This document shows, piece after piece, positions 56,303 to 64,000 of a stretch of 64,000 bases of DNA; position 1 is the first letter of the stretch; every line of letters starts with the position of its first letter. The position numbers and the translations under genes were made by a program. The DNA comes from Cellulophaga omnivescoria (GTDB taxonomy: Bacteria > Bacteroidota > Bacteroidia > Flavobacteriales > Flavobacteriaceae): assembly GCF_001999725.1 (NCBI RefSeq), contig NZ_MDDP01000034.1:1-64000 (forward strand), given 5' to 3'. Under the pieces are notes generated by a model. That model was given only the letters and a program-made list of their open reading frames with translations, was not told the DNA's origin and ran no database searches.

Positions 56303-57902
56303 TGCTAAACTCCAATGTTTCCTCCCAGTTGGCTCTTAGGTTTAGCGCAGGAGAATAACTTACTCTCTCCGGAAAAGTTTTTTCTAAATAATTACCAGTA
56401 TCCCACTTTTGGTTACCGTTAGTATCTTCTATAACTCTAATTTGGTACTCACCAGGTTTTACATTTTTGTAGACCAACGATTTTGGTTCTATAGCAAATT
56501 GCTCTCTTACAACTTTACCAGAGCCATCTATTAACTGTACAATTACAGGATACGTAACTTGCCCTGCTAAGCTTACTGTTAACACACTATTCTCTGTAGG
56601 GTCTACATAAGACACTCTATATTCTATAGTATCATTTACTGCATTAAAAAAATCTGTAACCGCATTTGGCAATAAAGTAATGCTATACTGGTTTTCTAAA
56701 GGCACAACCATATCAAAATTTATCCTATTTTTTATAGTATCTAAGTTTATTGGCGCAATAACCGGTAAAGTATCTTTATCTACTATTTTTATTTTTGACG
56801 TGTCTATAGTCTTTATTGGTGTATTAGCAGAAATCCAAAATTGATTTTCTACACTAATTTTTTTATTAGAAACAGCTGTAAATTTTAATGAATCTGCAGG
56901 AAGTTTTCTTGTTTTAACAATAAACGTATCTAATGTTTTGTTTCTGTTACTAACTACATTAAAAATTAAAGAGTCGGCCTCAAAAGGAGTAATCCAATAA
57001 TTTAGTGTGTCTTTATCTAACTCTTTAGTAACCTTAGTTTTTACACTATCTGGCAGATAACTTTTTTGTATAATTTTTACATCACTACCATTACCGTTAT
57101 AACCAAAAAGTATTTTATTTTTTGATGCATAACTTGGCACAGACATAGAAAAATCTGTTACTTCTTTAAACAAATTTAGCACATAAATAGAATCTGTTGG
57201 TATATTAATATAGTGGTCTAAAAAACCAATTTTATCAATTCCCTGATCAAATTTATTATTATTACCCTCATCTTTTAAAGCAAATAAAGCATACTTACCC
57301 TCTTTTAGGTTTTTTAATGAAAAGATATTGGTGCTATCTAACGTATTTGTAATGTAGTAAGGAGGCTCTTTGTAAATGGTAGAATCTGTATACGTACTAT
57401 CCACTTTATACAACATTACACTAACATACTCATCTACTTTTTGTTTAAAAGCATCATTAACAACACCAGATATACTTAAAGAATCTATGTAGTCTCCCGT
57501 AGAAAAAACATAACTTAAAAAACTACTTGGATTTCCCTCATTGTTATCTTCTATACTTTGTCCAAAATTAAATGTGTAGGTAGTATTAGGCTTTAGTGTA
57601 TCTTTAAGGGTAATTTCTATAAACTTACTGGCAGAACCTTGCGGTGTAATATCTGGTTGGTATTTTAAAGGCGGTGAAACAATTAGTTGCTTTTGTATAT
57701 CTTTTAATTTTATATACTCATTAAATTCCAACTTAATGGTTTTAAACTTAAAATTAGTGCTCTTATTGGCTGGTGTAGCCTTAATAAGCTCTGCCGGTGT
57801 AATATCTTTAGGTCCGCCAGACGGTGTACCTCTTCTTGCGCACTGCACCAATGCAAACACAACCAACACTATAAAAAGAAAGCTAAAAATACGTCTTGCC
57901 AT
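56292..57902 (-). CDS. Ig-like (Big_5) domain lipoprotein
   Basis: About 536 aa. The start is the ATG giving MARRIFSFLF, because the reading frame upstream (13 more codons) is not signal-like. Lipobox is LVQC, followed by ARRGTPSGGPKD, a sequence constant in this Bacteroidota family. The first domain (about 30-130) is a Big_5 Ig-like fold with FNEYIKLKDIQKQLIVSPPL and TYTFNFGQSIEDNNEGN. The remainder is extracellular beta-rich sequence with a late RVIEDTNGNQKWDTGN segment. A surface or periplasmic structural role is inferred. It lies 47 bp after the comF stop on the same strand. Confidence 0.88.
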   Translation of the reverse strand: MARRIFSFLFIVLVVFALVQCARRGTPSGGPKDITPAELIKATPANKSTNFKFKTIKLEFNEYIKLKDIQKQLIVSPPLKYQPDITPQGSASKFIEITLKDTLKPNTTYTFNFGQSIEDNNEGNPSSFLSYVFSTGDYIDSLSISGVVNDAFKQKVDEYVSVMLYKVDSTYTDSTIYKEPPYYITNTLDSTNIFSLKNLKEGKYALFALKDEGNNNKFDQGIDKIGFLDHYINIPTDSIYVLNLFKEVTDFSMSVPSYASKNKILFGYNGNGSDVKIIQKSYLPDSVKTKVTKELDKDTLNYWITPFEADSLIFNVVSNRNKTLDTFIVKTRKLPADSLKFTAVSNKKISVENQFWISANTPIKTIDTSKIKIVDKDTLPVIAPINLDTIKNRINFDMVVPLENQYSITLLPNAVTDFFNAVNDTIEYRVSYVDPTENSVLTVSLAGQVTYPVIVQLIDGSGKVVREQFAIEPKSLVYKNVKPGEYQIRVIEDTNGNQKWDTGNYLEKTFPERVSYSPALNLRANWEETLEFSITR

Positions 57903-57949
57903 AACCAAATTATTAACGCAAAGTAACAACAATTTACACAAACATAAAA

Positions 57950-58630
57950 CTATGGCACTACAGCAATTGTTGCCACATAAATTGTAACATTTTGCGCCTT
58001 ATTTAATGCCGTTGCACAAGCCTCTATTGTAGCACCTGTGGTTATAACATCATCTACCAATAAAATGGTTTTTCCCGCTACATCTTCATTATTTGTTAAC
58101 TTGTATAAATCCTGATTTACTTTCCACCTAGAAAATCTGCTCTTTTTTGTTAATGTTCTAGTATTAGCCGTTTTACACAATACATTTTCTTGGTAACTAG
58201 CATTAAAATGCAATGCCAATTCTTGCCCAAATAAGCTAACTTGGTTGTATCCTCTTTTTGTTAATTTTTTTTTATGTAAAGGTACTGGCACAACAATATC
58301 AATATCTAAACGTTCTTTAATAGATTGCGCAAACCAGAGTCCAAAAAAGGACCCTAATTGCTGCTGATTTTTATATTTTAAATGATGAATTATGTTTTTT
58401 ACCACCCCATTTTTTGTGAAAAATAAGAAAGAATTAACCTTTTTAACATTAATTCTCCCATAAAAAATACGGTCTATTGGGTTTTCATCGGTAAAATTGT
58501 ACTCGGTAAGCGGTAATTCATTTCGACAAACGGTACAAATTAATCGTTCACCTTTACGCAAAGGTGTATTACATCCAAAACACCCCAAGGGCATTAGTAT
58601 TTTATTGATATGATTTAGTATATTTGACAA
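57950..58630 (-). CDS. ComF-family phosphoribosyltransferase-like protein
   Basis: About 226 aa with an N-terminal zinc ribbon (CFGCNTPLRKGERLICTVC) and a type I PRTase domain with VVPVPLHKKKLTKRGYNQV and the PRPP-binding ILLVDDVITTGATIEAC. ComF/GntX proteins aid DNA uptake or repair in some bacteria; the enzymatic substrate is unknown. The frame extends to a TTG at 58645, but that codon lies inside an exact TAAATTTG promoter box, so I take the next TTG (58630). That start gives the family-typical short helix before the first Cys. An ATG at 58594 is also possible. Confidence 0.85.
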   Translation of the reverse strand: MSNILNHINKILMPLGCFGCNTPLRKGERLICTVCRNELPLTEYNFTDENPIDRIFYGRINVKKVNSFLFFTKNGVVKNIIHHLKYKNQQQLGSFFGLWFAQSIKERLDIDIVVPVPLHKKKLTKRGYNQVSLFGQELALHFNASYQENVLCKTANTRTLTKKSRFSRWKVNQDLYKLTNNEDVAGKTILLVDDVITTGATIEACATALNKAQNVTIYVATIAVVP

Positions 58631-58642
58631 CTTATAATGTCC

Positions 58643-58650
58643 CAAATTTA
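58643..58650 (-). promoter_or_regulatory. -7 box for comF
   Basis: The minus strand reads TAAATTTG, an exact TAnnTTTG match, overlapping the upstream TTG that could otherwise be taken as the comF start. Transcription would begin at about 58639. Confidence 0.5.
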
Positions 58651-58679
58651 ACCCTACTTAAAATTACCTCCAACTTTTG

Positions 58680-59576
58680 ATGGACTCACAAGATAACAAT
58701 TTAAAATACAAAGTGATTATAGCTGCGCTTGCGGCCGTAATACTGGGTATATTAATTGCTTTTTATTACAGCAATGCACAGTCCAACAGTAATATTAGTT
58801 ACTTAGAAAGAGAGAAAAAAATGCTTACTGACAAGCTTGCCAATATGCAAGCAAATATAGAAAGCTTATCATCAGAAATTGAAGTGAATAAAATAGATTT
58901 AGATGTAGCCAATAGTGATGTATCTAGATTATTAGACTCTATTGGACAATTAAATTTTGACAGTAAAAAATACGATCAAAACAAAAGAGATTTACGCAGG
59001 TGGCAACTTAAGTACGACAGTCTTAATATGAAATACAATGCCTTAAAATATAGCAACGTTGTTTTAAGTGAAACAGTACAAAATGCAAAAAAGCGAGCAG
59101 AACAATACAAGGCTCAAGCACTTGCTGCAACACAAAACGAAGAAAGCTTAAAAGATGCCAACAGTAAACTAAATAAAGAGCTAAAAAATAAAACATATTT
59201 AAAAATTAGAAGTTCTGAAGCCTTAGCTTTTAGAGTGCGTAATGGTAGAGATATTAATACCAACAAAGCAAATTTAATTTCTAAATTAAGAGCTTGTACA
59301 ACTATTAGTGGCAACCCTAATGATATTAATATTGAAAAAAGATTGTACCTACAATTTTTAGATCCTAACAAAAAAGTAATACCAAACAACGCTAATATTA
59401 TTAATGTTAAGGGTAATGAATACAGCAAAGCTGTAGACATTATTTACACAGGTATTAACGAAGAAATTTGTGAGCATATTAAGTTTCCTACAGGCTCTTT
59501 AAAACCAGGCATGTATACTTTAAATGTTTTTGAAGAAGAAAAATTACTTTCTTCAATAGAATTTGAATTAAAATAA
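58680..59576 (+). CDS. Membrane-anchored coiled-coil protein of unknown function
   Basis: About 298 aa from the ATG (MDSQDNN); a TTG one codon earlier is less likely. Residues about 11-30 (VIIAALAAVILGILIAFYY) form one transmembrane helix. Residues about 40-170 are a heptad-rich coiled coil. The C-terminal 120 residues form a compact beta domain with LRACTTISGNP and LKPGMYTLNVFEE. I do not recognise a named family, although similar helix - coiled coil - beta proteins are frequent in Flavobacteriia. The C-terminal domain probably lies in the periplasm. It diverges from comF and precedes glyS. Confidence 0.75.
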   Translation: MDSQDNNLKYKVIIAALAAVILGILIAFYYSNAQSNSNISYLEREKKMLTDKLANMQANIESLSSEIEVNKIDLDVANSDVSRLLDSIGQLNFDSKKYDQNKRDLRRWQLKYDSLNMKYNALKYSNVVLSETVQNAKKRAEQYKAQALAATQNEESLKDANSKLNKELKNKTYLKIRSSEALAFRVRNGRDINTNKANLISKLRACTTISGNPNDINIEKRLYLQFLDPNKKVIPNNANIINVKGNEYSKAVDIIYTGINEEICEHIKFPTGSLKPGMYTLNVFEEEKLLSSIEFELK

Positions 59577-59600
59577 TTCAATCTATTAACACTAAAGTTC

Positions 59601-59608
59601 TATTTTTG
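59601..59608 (+). promoter_or_regulatory. -7 box immediately before glyS
   Basis: TATTTTTG followed by CC matches TAnnTTTG exactly and ends 4 nt before the glyS ATG. The start of transcription would fall on or next to the start codon, which would make the mRNA leaderless. Confidence 0.5.
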
Positions 59609-59612
59609 CCAT

Positions 59613-61154
59613 ATGGCAAATCAAGAAGACAAATTTAAAAAAGTTATATCTCACGCTAAAGAATACGGTTACGTTTTTCAATCCAGTGAAATATACGACG
59701 GTTTAAGTGCTGTATATGACTACGCACAAAACGGAGCAGAATTAAAAAATAATATTAAACAATATTGGTGGAAAGCAATGGTGCAACTGCACGATAACAT
59801 TGTTGGTATAGACTCTGCCATTTTTATGCACCCAACGGTTTGGAAAGCATCTGGACACGTAGATGCGTTTAATGACCCATTAATAGACAATAAAGATTCT
59901 AAAAAAAGGTATAGAGCAGATGTTTTAATTGAAGACTATTGTGCCAAATTAGAAAACAAAATAGACAAAGAAATAAACAAAGCTGCTAAGCGTTTTGGAG
60001 ATGCATTTAACAAAGAAGAATTTGTTACTACAAATGCACGTGTTCTAGGATATCAGGAAAAAATAGATACTATTTTATCTAGAATGGGAAAATCCTTAGA
60101 AAATGAAGATTTAGCAGATGTAAAGAGTTTAATTGAAGAATTAGATATTGTTTGCCCAGTATCTGGATCTAAAAACTGGACAGACGTTAAGCAGTTTAAC
60201 TTAATGTTTGGTACCAAGTTAGGAGCCTCTGCAGACAGTGCTATGGATCTTTACTTAAGGCCAGAAACGGCACAAGGTATATTTGTAAATTTCCTAAATG
60301 TGCAAAAAACTGGACGTATGAAAATTCCTTTTGGTATTGCCCAAATAGGAAAAGCTTTTAGAAACGAGATTGTTGCAAGACAATTTATTTTTCGCCAAAG
60401 AGAATTTGAGCAAATGGAAATGCAATTTTTTGTGCGCCCTGGCACACAAAAAGAATGGTATGAGGCTTGGAAACAAAACCGTATTAAATGGCATTTATCT
60501 TTAGGTATGGGAGAAGACAATTACCGTTTTCATGACCATGATAAATTAGCACACTACGCAGATGCTGCCGCAGATATAGAATTTAAATTCCCGTTTGGCT
60601 TTAAAGAGTTAGAGGGTATACACTCTAGAACAGATTTTGATTTAAGTAGCCACGAAAAGCATTCTGGTAAAAAATTACAATATTTTGATCATGAAATTAA
60701 CGAGAGCTATGTACCTTACGTGGTAGAAACATCTATAGGTTTAGACCGTATGTTTTTAGCTGTTTTTTCTAATTCTCTTGTAGAAGAGGAATTAGAAAAC
60801 GGATCTACAAGAACTGTTCTTAAACTACCTGCTGTATTAGCACCAACAAAAGCTGCTATTTTACCACTTGTTAAAAAAGATGGCTTACCAGATGTTGCTA
60901 AAGAAATTATAGAGGATTTAAAGTGGGATTTTAAAGTAATATATGATGAAAAAGATGCTGTTGGTCGTCGTTACAGAAGACAAGATGCCAACGGTACTCC
61001 GTTTTGTATTACAGTAGATCACCAAACTTTAGAAGACAAAACAGTAACCATACGTCACAGAGATACTATGGAGCAAAAACGTGTGGCAATAGCAGATTTA
61101 AAATCTATTATTAATGCAGAAGTATCTATGAAAGAATGGCTTAAAAAAATATAA
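59613..61154 (+). CDS. glyS: Glycyl-tRNA synthetase (single-chain, class II)
   Basis: It charges tRNA-Gly as a homodimer of the alpha2 type. The 513-aa protein has the class II motifs: MARPETAQGIFVNFLN-like motif 2 region (LYLRPETAQGIFVNF), FGIAQIGKAFRNEIVARQFIFR, EMQFFVRP, and motif 3 VETSIGLDRMFLAVF. The C-terminal anticodon-binding domain (VLAPTKAAILPL...) is complete. Its start has only a 4-nt gap to a promoter box, and a strong terminator follows, so it is a single-gene transcript. Confidence 0.97.
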   Translation: MANQEDKFKKVISHAKEYGYVFQSSEIYDGLSAVYDYAQNGAELKNNIKQYWWKAMVQLHDNIVGIDSAIFMHPTVWKASGHVDAFNDPLIDNKDSKKRYRADVLIEDYCAKLENKIDKEINKAAKRFGDAFNKEEFVTTNARVLGYQEKIDTILSRMGKSLENEDLADVKSLIEELDIVCPVSGSKNWTDVKQFNLMFGTKLGASADSAMDLYLRPETAQGIFVNFLNVQKTGRMKIPFGIAQIGKAFRNEIVARQFIFRQREFEQMEMQFFVRPGTQKEWYEAWKQNRIKWHLSLGMGEDNYRFHDHDKLAHYADAAADIEFKFPFGFKELEGIHSRTDFDLSSHEKHSGKKLQYFDHEINESYVPYVVETSIGLDRMFLAVFSNSLVEEELENGSTRTVLKLPAVLAPTKAAILPLVKKDGLPDVAKEIIEDLKWDFKVIYDEKDAVGRRYRRQDANGTPFCITVDHQTLEDKTVTIRHRDTMEQKRVAIADLKSIINAEVSMKEWLKKI

Positions 61155-61170
61155 TTTTAAGTACTTATAC

Positions 61171-61214
61171 AAAAAGAGCTCACTAAAGCATTTGCCAGTA
61201 GTGAGCTCTTTTTT
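61171..61214 (+). terminator. Terminator of glyS
   Basis: A 15-bp stem (61171-61185 with 61199-61213), core AGAGCTCACTA / TAGTGAGCTCT, ending in a T run, 17 nt after the glyS stop. Confidence 0.92.
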
Positions 61215-61231
61215 ATTGTAATTAATTGCTT

Positions 61232-61750
61232 TTAAAATCTGTAACCTACAGATAAACCTGCTCTAAAAATAAAATCGTCCTGAAATTCTTTAGGATTTAT
61301 ATTTCTACCAAAACCACCATTTAGCTCTAATGTAAAACGTTCGCTACGTGTTACCCACTTGTAACCACCACCTAAACCTAGAGCTACACCACTGTATTCT
61401 CCAACAATTCTAGAGCCCATATCATTGTATTTTTTTTCTCCCTTTAAATACAAACCAAAAGCTTCTGCAAAAGCGCCACTTCTAGGTAAATCTCCAAAGT
61501 AAGCCCTAAAGTTTGGTCCAAAACCAAAGCTACCATTGTAGTCTTCACCGTCACCATCAAAATGAAGAATTGCACCAACGCTAGTATCATCACCTAAAAA
61601 ATACTCGTATCCAAATTCTACAGAAGTTGTTGCTAAAAACATACCAATGTTAAATTTAATTTCTTGGTTTTTATCAAAATTAGAGTAAGCTTGAGCAAAT
61701 GCCATTTTGGCTCCCAATAAAAATACTACTACTAATAATCCTTTTTTCAT
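61232..61750 (-). CDS. Small outer-membrane beta-barrel protein
   Basis: A 172-aa protein with a signal peptide (1-19, ending AFAQ) and eight or so predicted strands rich in Gly and aromatic residues (VEFGYEYFLGDD, GFGPNFRAYFG, VALGLGGGYKWV), ending in SVGYRF with the terminal Phe for Bam-dependent insertion. It resembles the PF13505/DUF3575-like 8-strand barrels. No function is assigned. An exact TATTTTTG box (61794-61787) lies upstream. It is convergent with glyS. Confidence 0.8.
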   Translation of the reverse strand: MKKGLLVVVFLLGAKMAFAQAYSNFDKNQEIKFNIGMFLATTSVEFGYEYFLGDDTSVGAILHFDGDGEDYNGSFGFGPNFRAYFGDLPRSGAFAEAFGLYLKGEKKYNDMGSRIVGEYSGVALGLGGGYKWVTRSERFTLELNGGFGRNINPKEFQDDFIFRAGLSVGYRF

Positions 61751-61786
61751 AATGTTAGTGTTTTCTATATCTCATTTTTCAATTGG

Positions 61787-61794
61787 CAAAAATA
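61787..61794 (-). promoter_or_regulatory. -7 box for the small barrel gene
   Basis: The minus strand reads TATTTTTG, an exact TAnnTTTG match, 36 nt before the ATG. The 125-bp gap is shared with the divergent exonuclease III gene. Confidence 0.5.
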
Positions 61795-61875
61795 GAACTT
61801 TTTGTAAGAATCTCTGTCATTCATTTTTCATAGAACCCTTTGTTTTTTCTATTTTTAACCTTTTAATTACATATA

Positions 61876-62640
61876 ATGAAAATAGTATCCTATAACGTTA
61901 ACGGTATTCGCGCAGCAATTAATAAAGGTTTTATAGATTGGCTTACCGCTACAGACCCAGATGTTATATGCCTTCAGGAAATAAAAGCCCTTAAAGAGCA
62001 GTTAGATTTATCTTTGTTTGAAGAGGCTGGCTACAGCTATAACTATTGGTATAGCGCACAAAAAAAAGGCTACAGCGGTGTTGCTATTTTATCTAAAATA
62101 GAACCAGATAATGTTACTTATGGCACAGGTATAGATTATATGGATTTTGAAGGCAGAAATATTAGAGCAGATTTTGGAGATATTTCTATTATGAGTATGT
62201 ATCTACCATCTGGTACAAATTTGGCTAGACTAGATTTTAAACTAAAATATATGGATGACTTTCAGAAATATATTAATGAATTAAAAAAAGACAAACCTAA
62301 TATTGTTGTATTAGGAGATTATAATATATGTCATGAAGCTATAGATATACATGATCCTGTACGTAATAAAAACGTATCTGGCTTTTTACCTGTAGAACGA
62401 GAATGGATTGGAAATTTTATAAAAAGCGGTTTTATAGATAGTTTTAGATATTTTAACACAGAGCCACACAACTACTCTTGGTGGAGCTACAGAGCTAACG
62501 CAAGAAACAATAATAAAGGTTGGCGATTGGATTACGGAATGGTTAGCAAAACCTTAGAAAACCGCCTTAAAAGAGCTGTTATATTAAAAGAAGCTAAGCA
62601 TAGTGACCATTGCCCAATTTTAGTAGAACTAAAAAATTAA
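61876..62640 (+). CDS. xth: Exodeoxyribonuclease III (AP endonuclease)
   Basis: A base-excision-repair nuclease that cuts at abasic sites. The 254-aa cytoplasmic EEP-fold protein has every landmark of the ExoIII/Nape type: KIVSYNVNGIRAAINKGF, DVICLQEIKALKEQ with the metal-binding Glu, NIVVLGDYNICHEAIDI with the Asp/Asn pair, WRLDYGMVSK and KHSDHCPILVEL with the catalytic Asp-His. Unlike the secreted EEP protein at 46765, it has no signal peptide. The galM gene follows 21 bp later on the same strand. Confidence 0.96.
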   Translation: MKIVSYNVNGIRAAINKGFIDWLTATDPDVICLQEIKALKEQLDLSLFEEAGYSYNYWYSAQKKGYSGVAILSKIEPDNVTYGTGIDYMDFEGRNIRADFGDISIMSMYLPSGTNLARLDFKLKYMDDFQKYINELKKDKPNIVVLGDYNICHEAIDIHDPVRNKNVSGFLPVEREWIGNFIKSGFIDSFRYFNTEPHNYSWWSYRANARNNNKGWRLDYGMVSKTLENRLKRAVILKEAKHSDHCPILVELKN

Positions 62641-62661
62641 ACATCCTAACCAATTATTAAA

Positions 62662-63723
62662 ATGGCACCACAACTCCTAAACCCAAAAGATTTTGAAGCC
62701 TTAATTAATGGAAAAAGAGTAGCTCTTTATACCTTAAAAAATACTCAAGGTTCTATTGCTCAAATAACAAACTATGGTGGCACTTTAGCATCATTATGGG
62801 TAAAAGACAAAAACAATGATTTTAAAGATGTTGTTTTAGGATATAAGTCTTTACACGAATACCAAACAAATCCTAATGCCTATTTTGGTAGTATTGTGGG
62901 TAGATATGCTAACAGAATTGCAAAAGGTAAATTTACACTAGACAATAAAACCTACAATTTAGCTGTTAATAATGGAGAAAACCACTTACACGGTGGCACT
63001 ACTGGTTTTGACGCCGTTGTTTGGGATGCAAAACAACCTACAGAAGATACGCTAGAGCTAACTTACGTTTCTGCAGATATGGAGGAAGGTTACCCTGGTA
63101 ACTTAGCGGTTAAGGTACAATACCACCTAACAGAAAAAAATGCCATTAAAATAAAGTATTGGGCTATTACAGATAAAACAACAGTAGTAAACCTAACAAA
63201 CCATTCTTATTTTAATTTAAACGGAGAAGGCACTGGTGACATTTTAAACCACAAACTACAAATTAATGCATCTTCTTTTACAAGTATAGACAACACTTGT
63301 ATACCTACAGGAGAATTAACTCCTGTTAATGATACTCCACTAGATTTTAGAAAAGAAAAACCAATTGGTAGAGATATTGATGCTGATTATAAACAATTAA
63401 TTATTGGCAATGGTTATGACCATAATTTTGTTATTGACCAAAATACAACTCTAAACTTAGTGGCAACTGCTAAAGCACCTAGTACAGGTATTATTATGGA
63501 TGTATATACTACAGAGCCAGGTGTGCAATTATATACTGGTAACTTTATTAATGAAAATTTAGTTGGTAAGTCTGGAAAAAAATACCATCCTAGAGCAGCT
63601 TTTTGTTTAGAAACCCAGCATTATCCAGACAGCCCTAACAAGCCTCAGTTTCCTACTGTGGTATTGCATCCTAAAGAAGAATACCACAGCGTAACTTTAT
63701 ATAAATTTAGTACAGTAAAATAG
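62662..63723 (+). CDS. galM: Aldose 1-epimerase (galactose mutarotase)
   Basis: It interconverts alpha and beta anomers of galactose and glucose. The 353-aa protein has the beta-sandwich fold segments ITNYGGTLASLWV, VVGYKSLHEYQ (as VVLGYKSLHEY), GRYANRIAKGKFTLDN, the catalytic His in NHLHGG and in NLTNHSYFNL, and the catalytic Glu in FCLETQHYPDSPN. No signal peptide, so cytoplasmic. No galactose pathway genes adjoin. The SulP gene on the other strand ends 1 bp past its stop. Confidence 0.95.
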   Translation: MAPQLLNPKDFEALINGKRVALYTLKNTQGSIAQITNYGGTLASLWVKDKNNDFKDVVLGYKSLHEYQTNPNAYFGSIVGRYANRIAKGKFTLDNKTYNLAVNNGENHLHGGTTGFDAVVWDAKQPTEDTLELTYVSADMEEGYPGNLAVKVQYHLTEKNAIKIKYWAITDKTTVVNLTNHSYFNLNGEGTGDILNHKLQINASSFTSIDNTCIPTGELTPVNDTPLDFRKEKPIGRDIDADYKQLIIGNGYDHNFVIDQNTTLNLVATAKAPSTGIIMDVYTTEPGVQLYTGNFINENLVGKSGKKYHPRAAFCLETQHYPDSPNKPQFPTVVLHPKEEYHSVTLYKFSTVK

Positions 63724-63724
63724 T

Positions 63725-64000
63725 TTACTTATTAGCCACTACTTTGTACGTTGGGTCTTCCATTACATTCACATCAATTATGTCATCTGCATTAGATAAC
63801 AAACGTATGCAGTCTTTACTTAAATGACGTAGATGAACTTTTTTACCCACTTTGGCATAACGTTCTGTTATTTTATTTAGAGCCTCAATACCACTCATAT
63901 CAGTAACTCTACTTTCCTTAAAGTCTATAATAACTTCGTCTGGATCATCCTGCACATCAAACTTTTCATTAAACAGCGTTGTAGATCCAAAAAATAAAGG
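63725..64000 (-). CDS. SulP family anion transporter, C-terminal STAS part (cut by window edge)
   Basis: The frame stays open to the window end, so the N-terminal membrane part lies outside. The visible 91 residues run from PLFFGSTTLFNEKFD, typical of the segment just after the last helix of SulP/SLC26 transporters, into a STAS domain (VIIDFKESRVTDMSGIEALN, KVHLRHLSKDCIRLL). SulP proteins carry sulfate, bicarbonate or other anions; which one cannot be said. A GTG at 63955 would give a shorter frame but cuts into the domain and is not the start. Confidence 0.85.
   Translation of the reverse strand, partial: PLFFGSTTLFNEKFDVQDDPDEVIIDFKESRVTDMSGIEALNKITERYAKVGKKVHLRHLSKDCIRLLSNADDIIDVNVMEDPTYKVVANK

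Overview
The window comes from an AT-rich chromosome (about one third G+C) of a member of the Bacteroidota, most likely a Flavobacteriaceae bacterium. Supporting this are TAnnTTTG promoter boxes in front of many genes, almost no Shine-Dalgarno sequences, several TonB-dependent receptors with carboxypeptidase-like N-terminal domains, Bacteroidota-restricted families (DUF4270, DUF5689, the Ig-like lipoprotein with an RRGTPSGG N-terminus, a Cys-poor DksA relative) and a long eukaryote-like IleRS. I saw no tRNA, rRNA, CRISPR array, insertion sequence, integrase or phage gene. Most of it reads as ordinary core chromosome with one more specialised block.

Layout. 1-5045 (minus): a glycogen-synthase-like half protein, a DUF4270 lipoprotein and glmS. 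Divergent from these, 5151-9934 (plus): panC, panD, a flippase-like membrane protein, an esterase-fold protein lacking its catalytic serine, and radA. 10029-18839: small metabolic and envelope genes on both strands (aldo/keto reductase, lipoprotein cytochrome c, YheT-type hydrolase, nitronate monooxygenase, thioesterase, EamA exporter, ArsC/Spx-like protein, DinB, DUF3298, a trans-sulfuration enzyme). 18945-34462: gdhA, recO, a TonB receptor, a helical lipoprotein, ileS-dksA-like-lspA, 5-formyl-THF cyclo-ligase with a tiny membrane ORF upstream, uvrC and a patatin/outer-membrane-barrel fusion. 34673-40821: hppD, a probable small RNA, then a tight run DUF3108 - tryptophan 2,3-dioxygenase - M23 peptidase - pgi.

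40997-51978 is the most distinctive block. It holds two TonB receptors, each followed by a non-SusD lipoprotein (one built of four internal repeats, one DUF5689 plus lamin-tail), with two secreted nucleases between them (an endonuclease I lipoprotein and an endonuclease/exonuclease/phosphatase enzyme). A 16-bp perfect palindrome lies between the second nuclease and the second receptor. I infer an extracellular nucleic-acid (or nucleic-acid phosphate) scavenging locus. The rest (51975-64000) carries a soluble multi-PAS histidine kinase with a CheY-like regulator, a nitrilase-family amidase, an Ig-like lipoprotein, comF, a coiled-coil membrane protein, glyS, a small porin-like barrel, exonuclease III, galM and the 3' end of a SulP transporter cut by the window edge.

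Other items worth following are a roughly 104-nt intergenic RNA candidate with its own promoter and terminator (35940-36043), a structured hppD leader with two competing stems, and several proteins whose catalytic or metal-binding residues are replaced (esterase, DksA-like, M23 peptidase, GT5-like).
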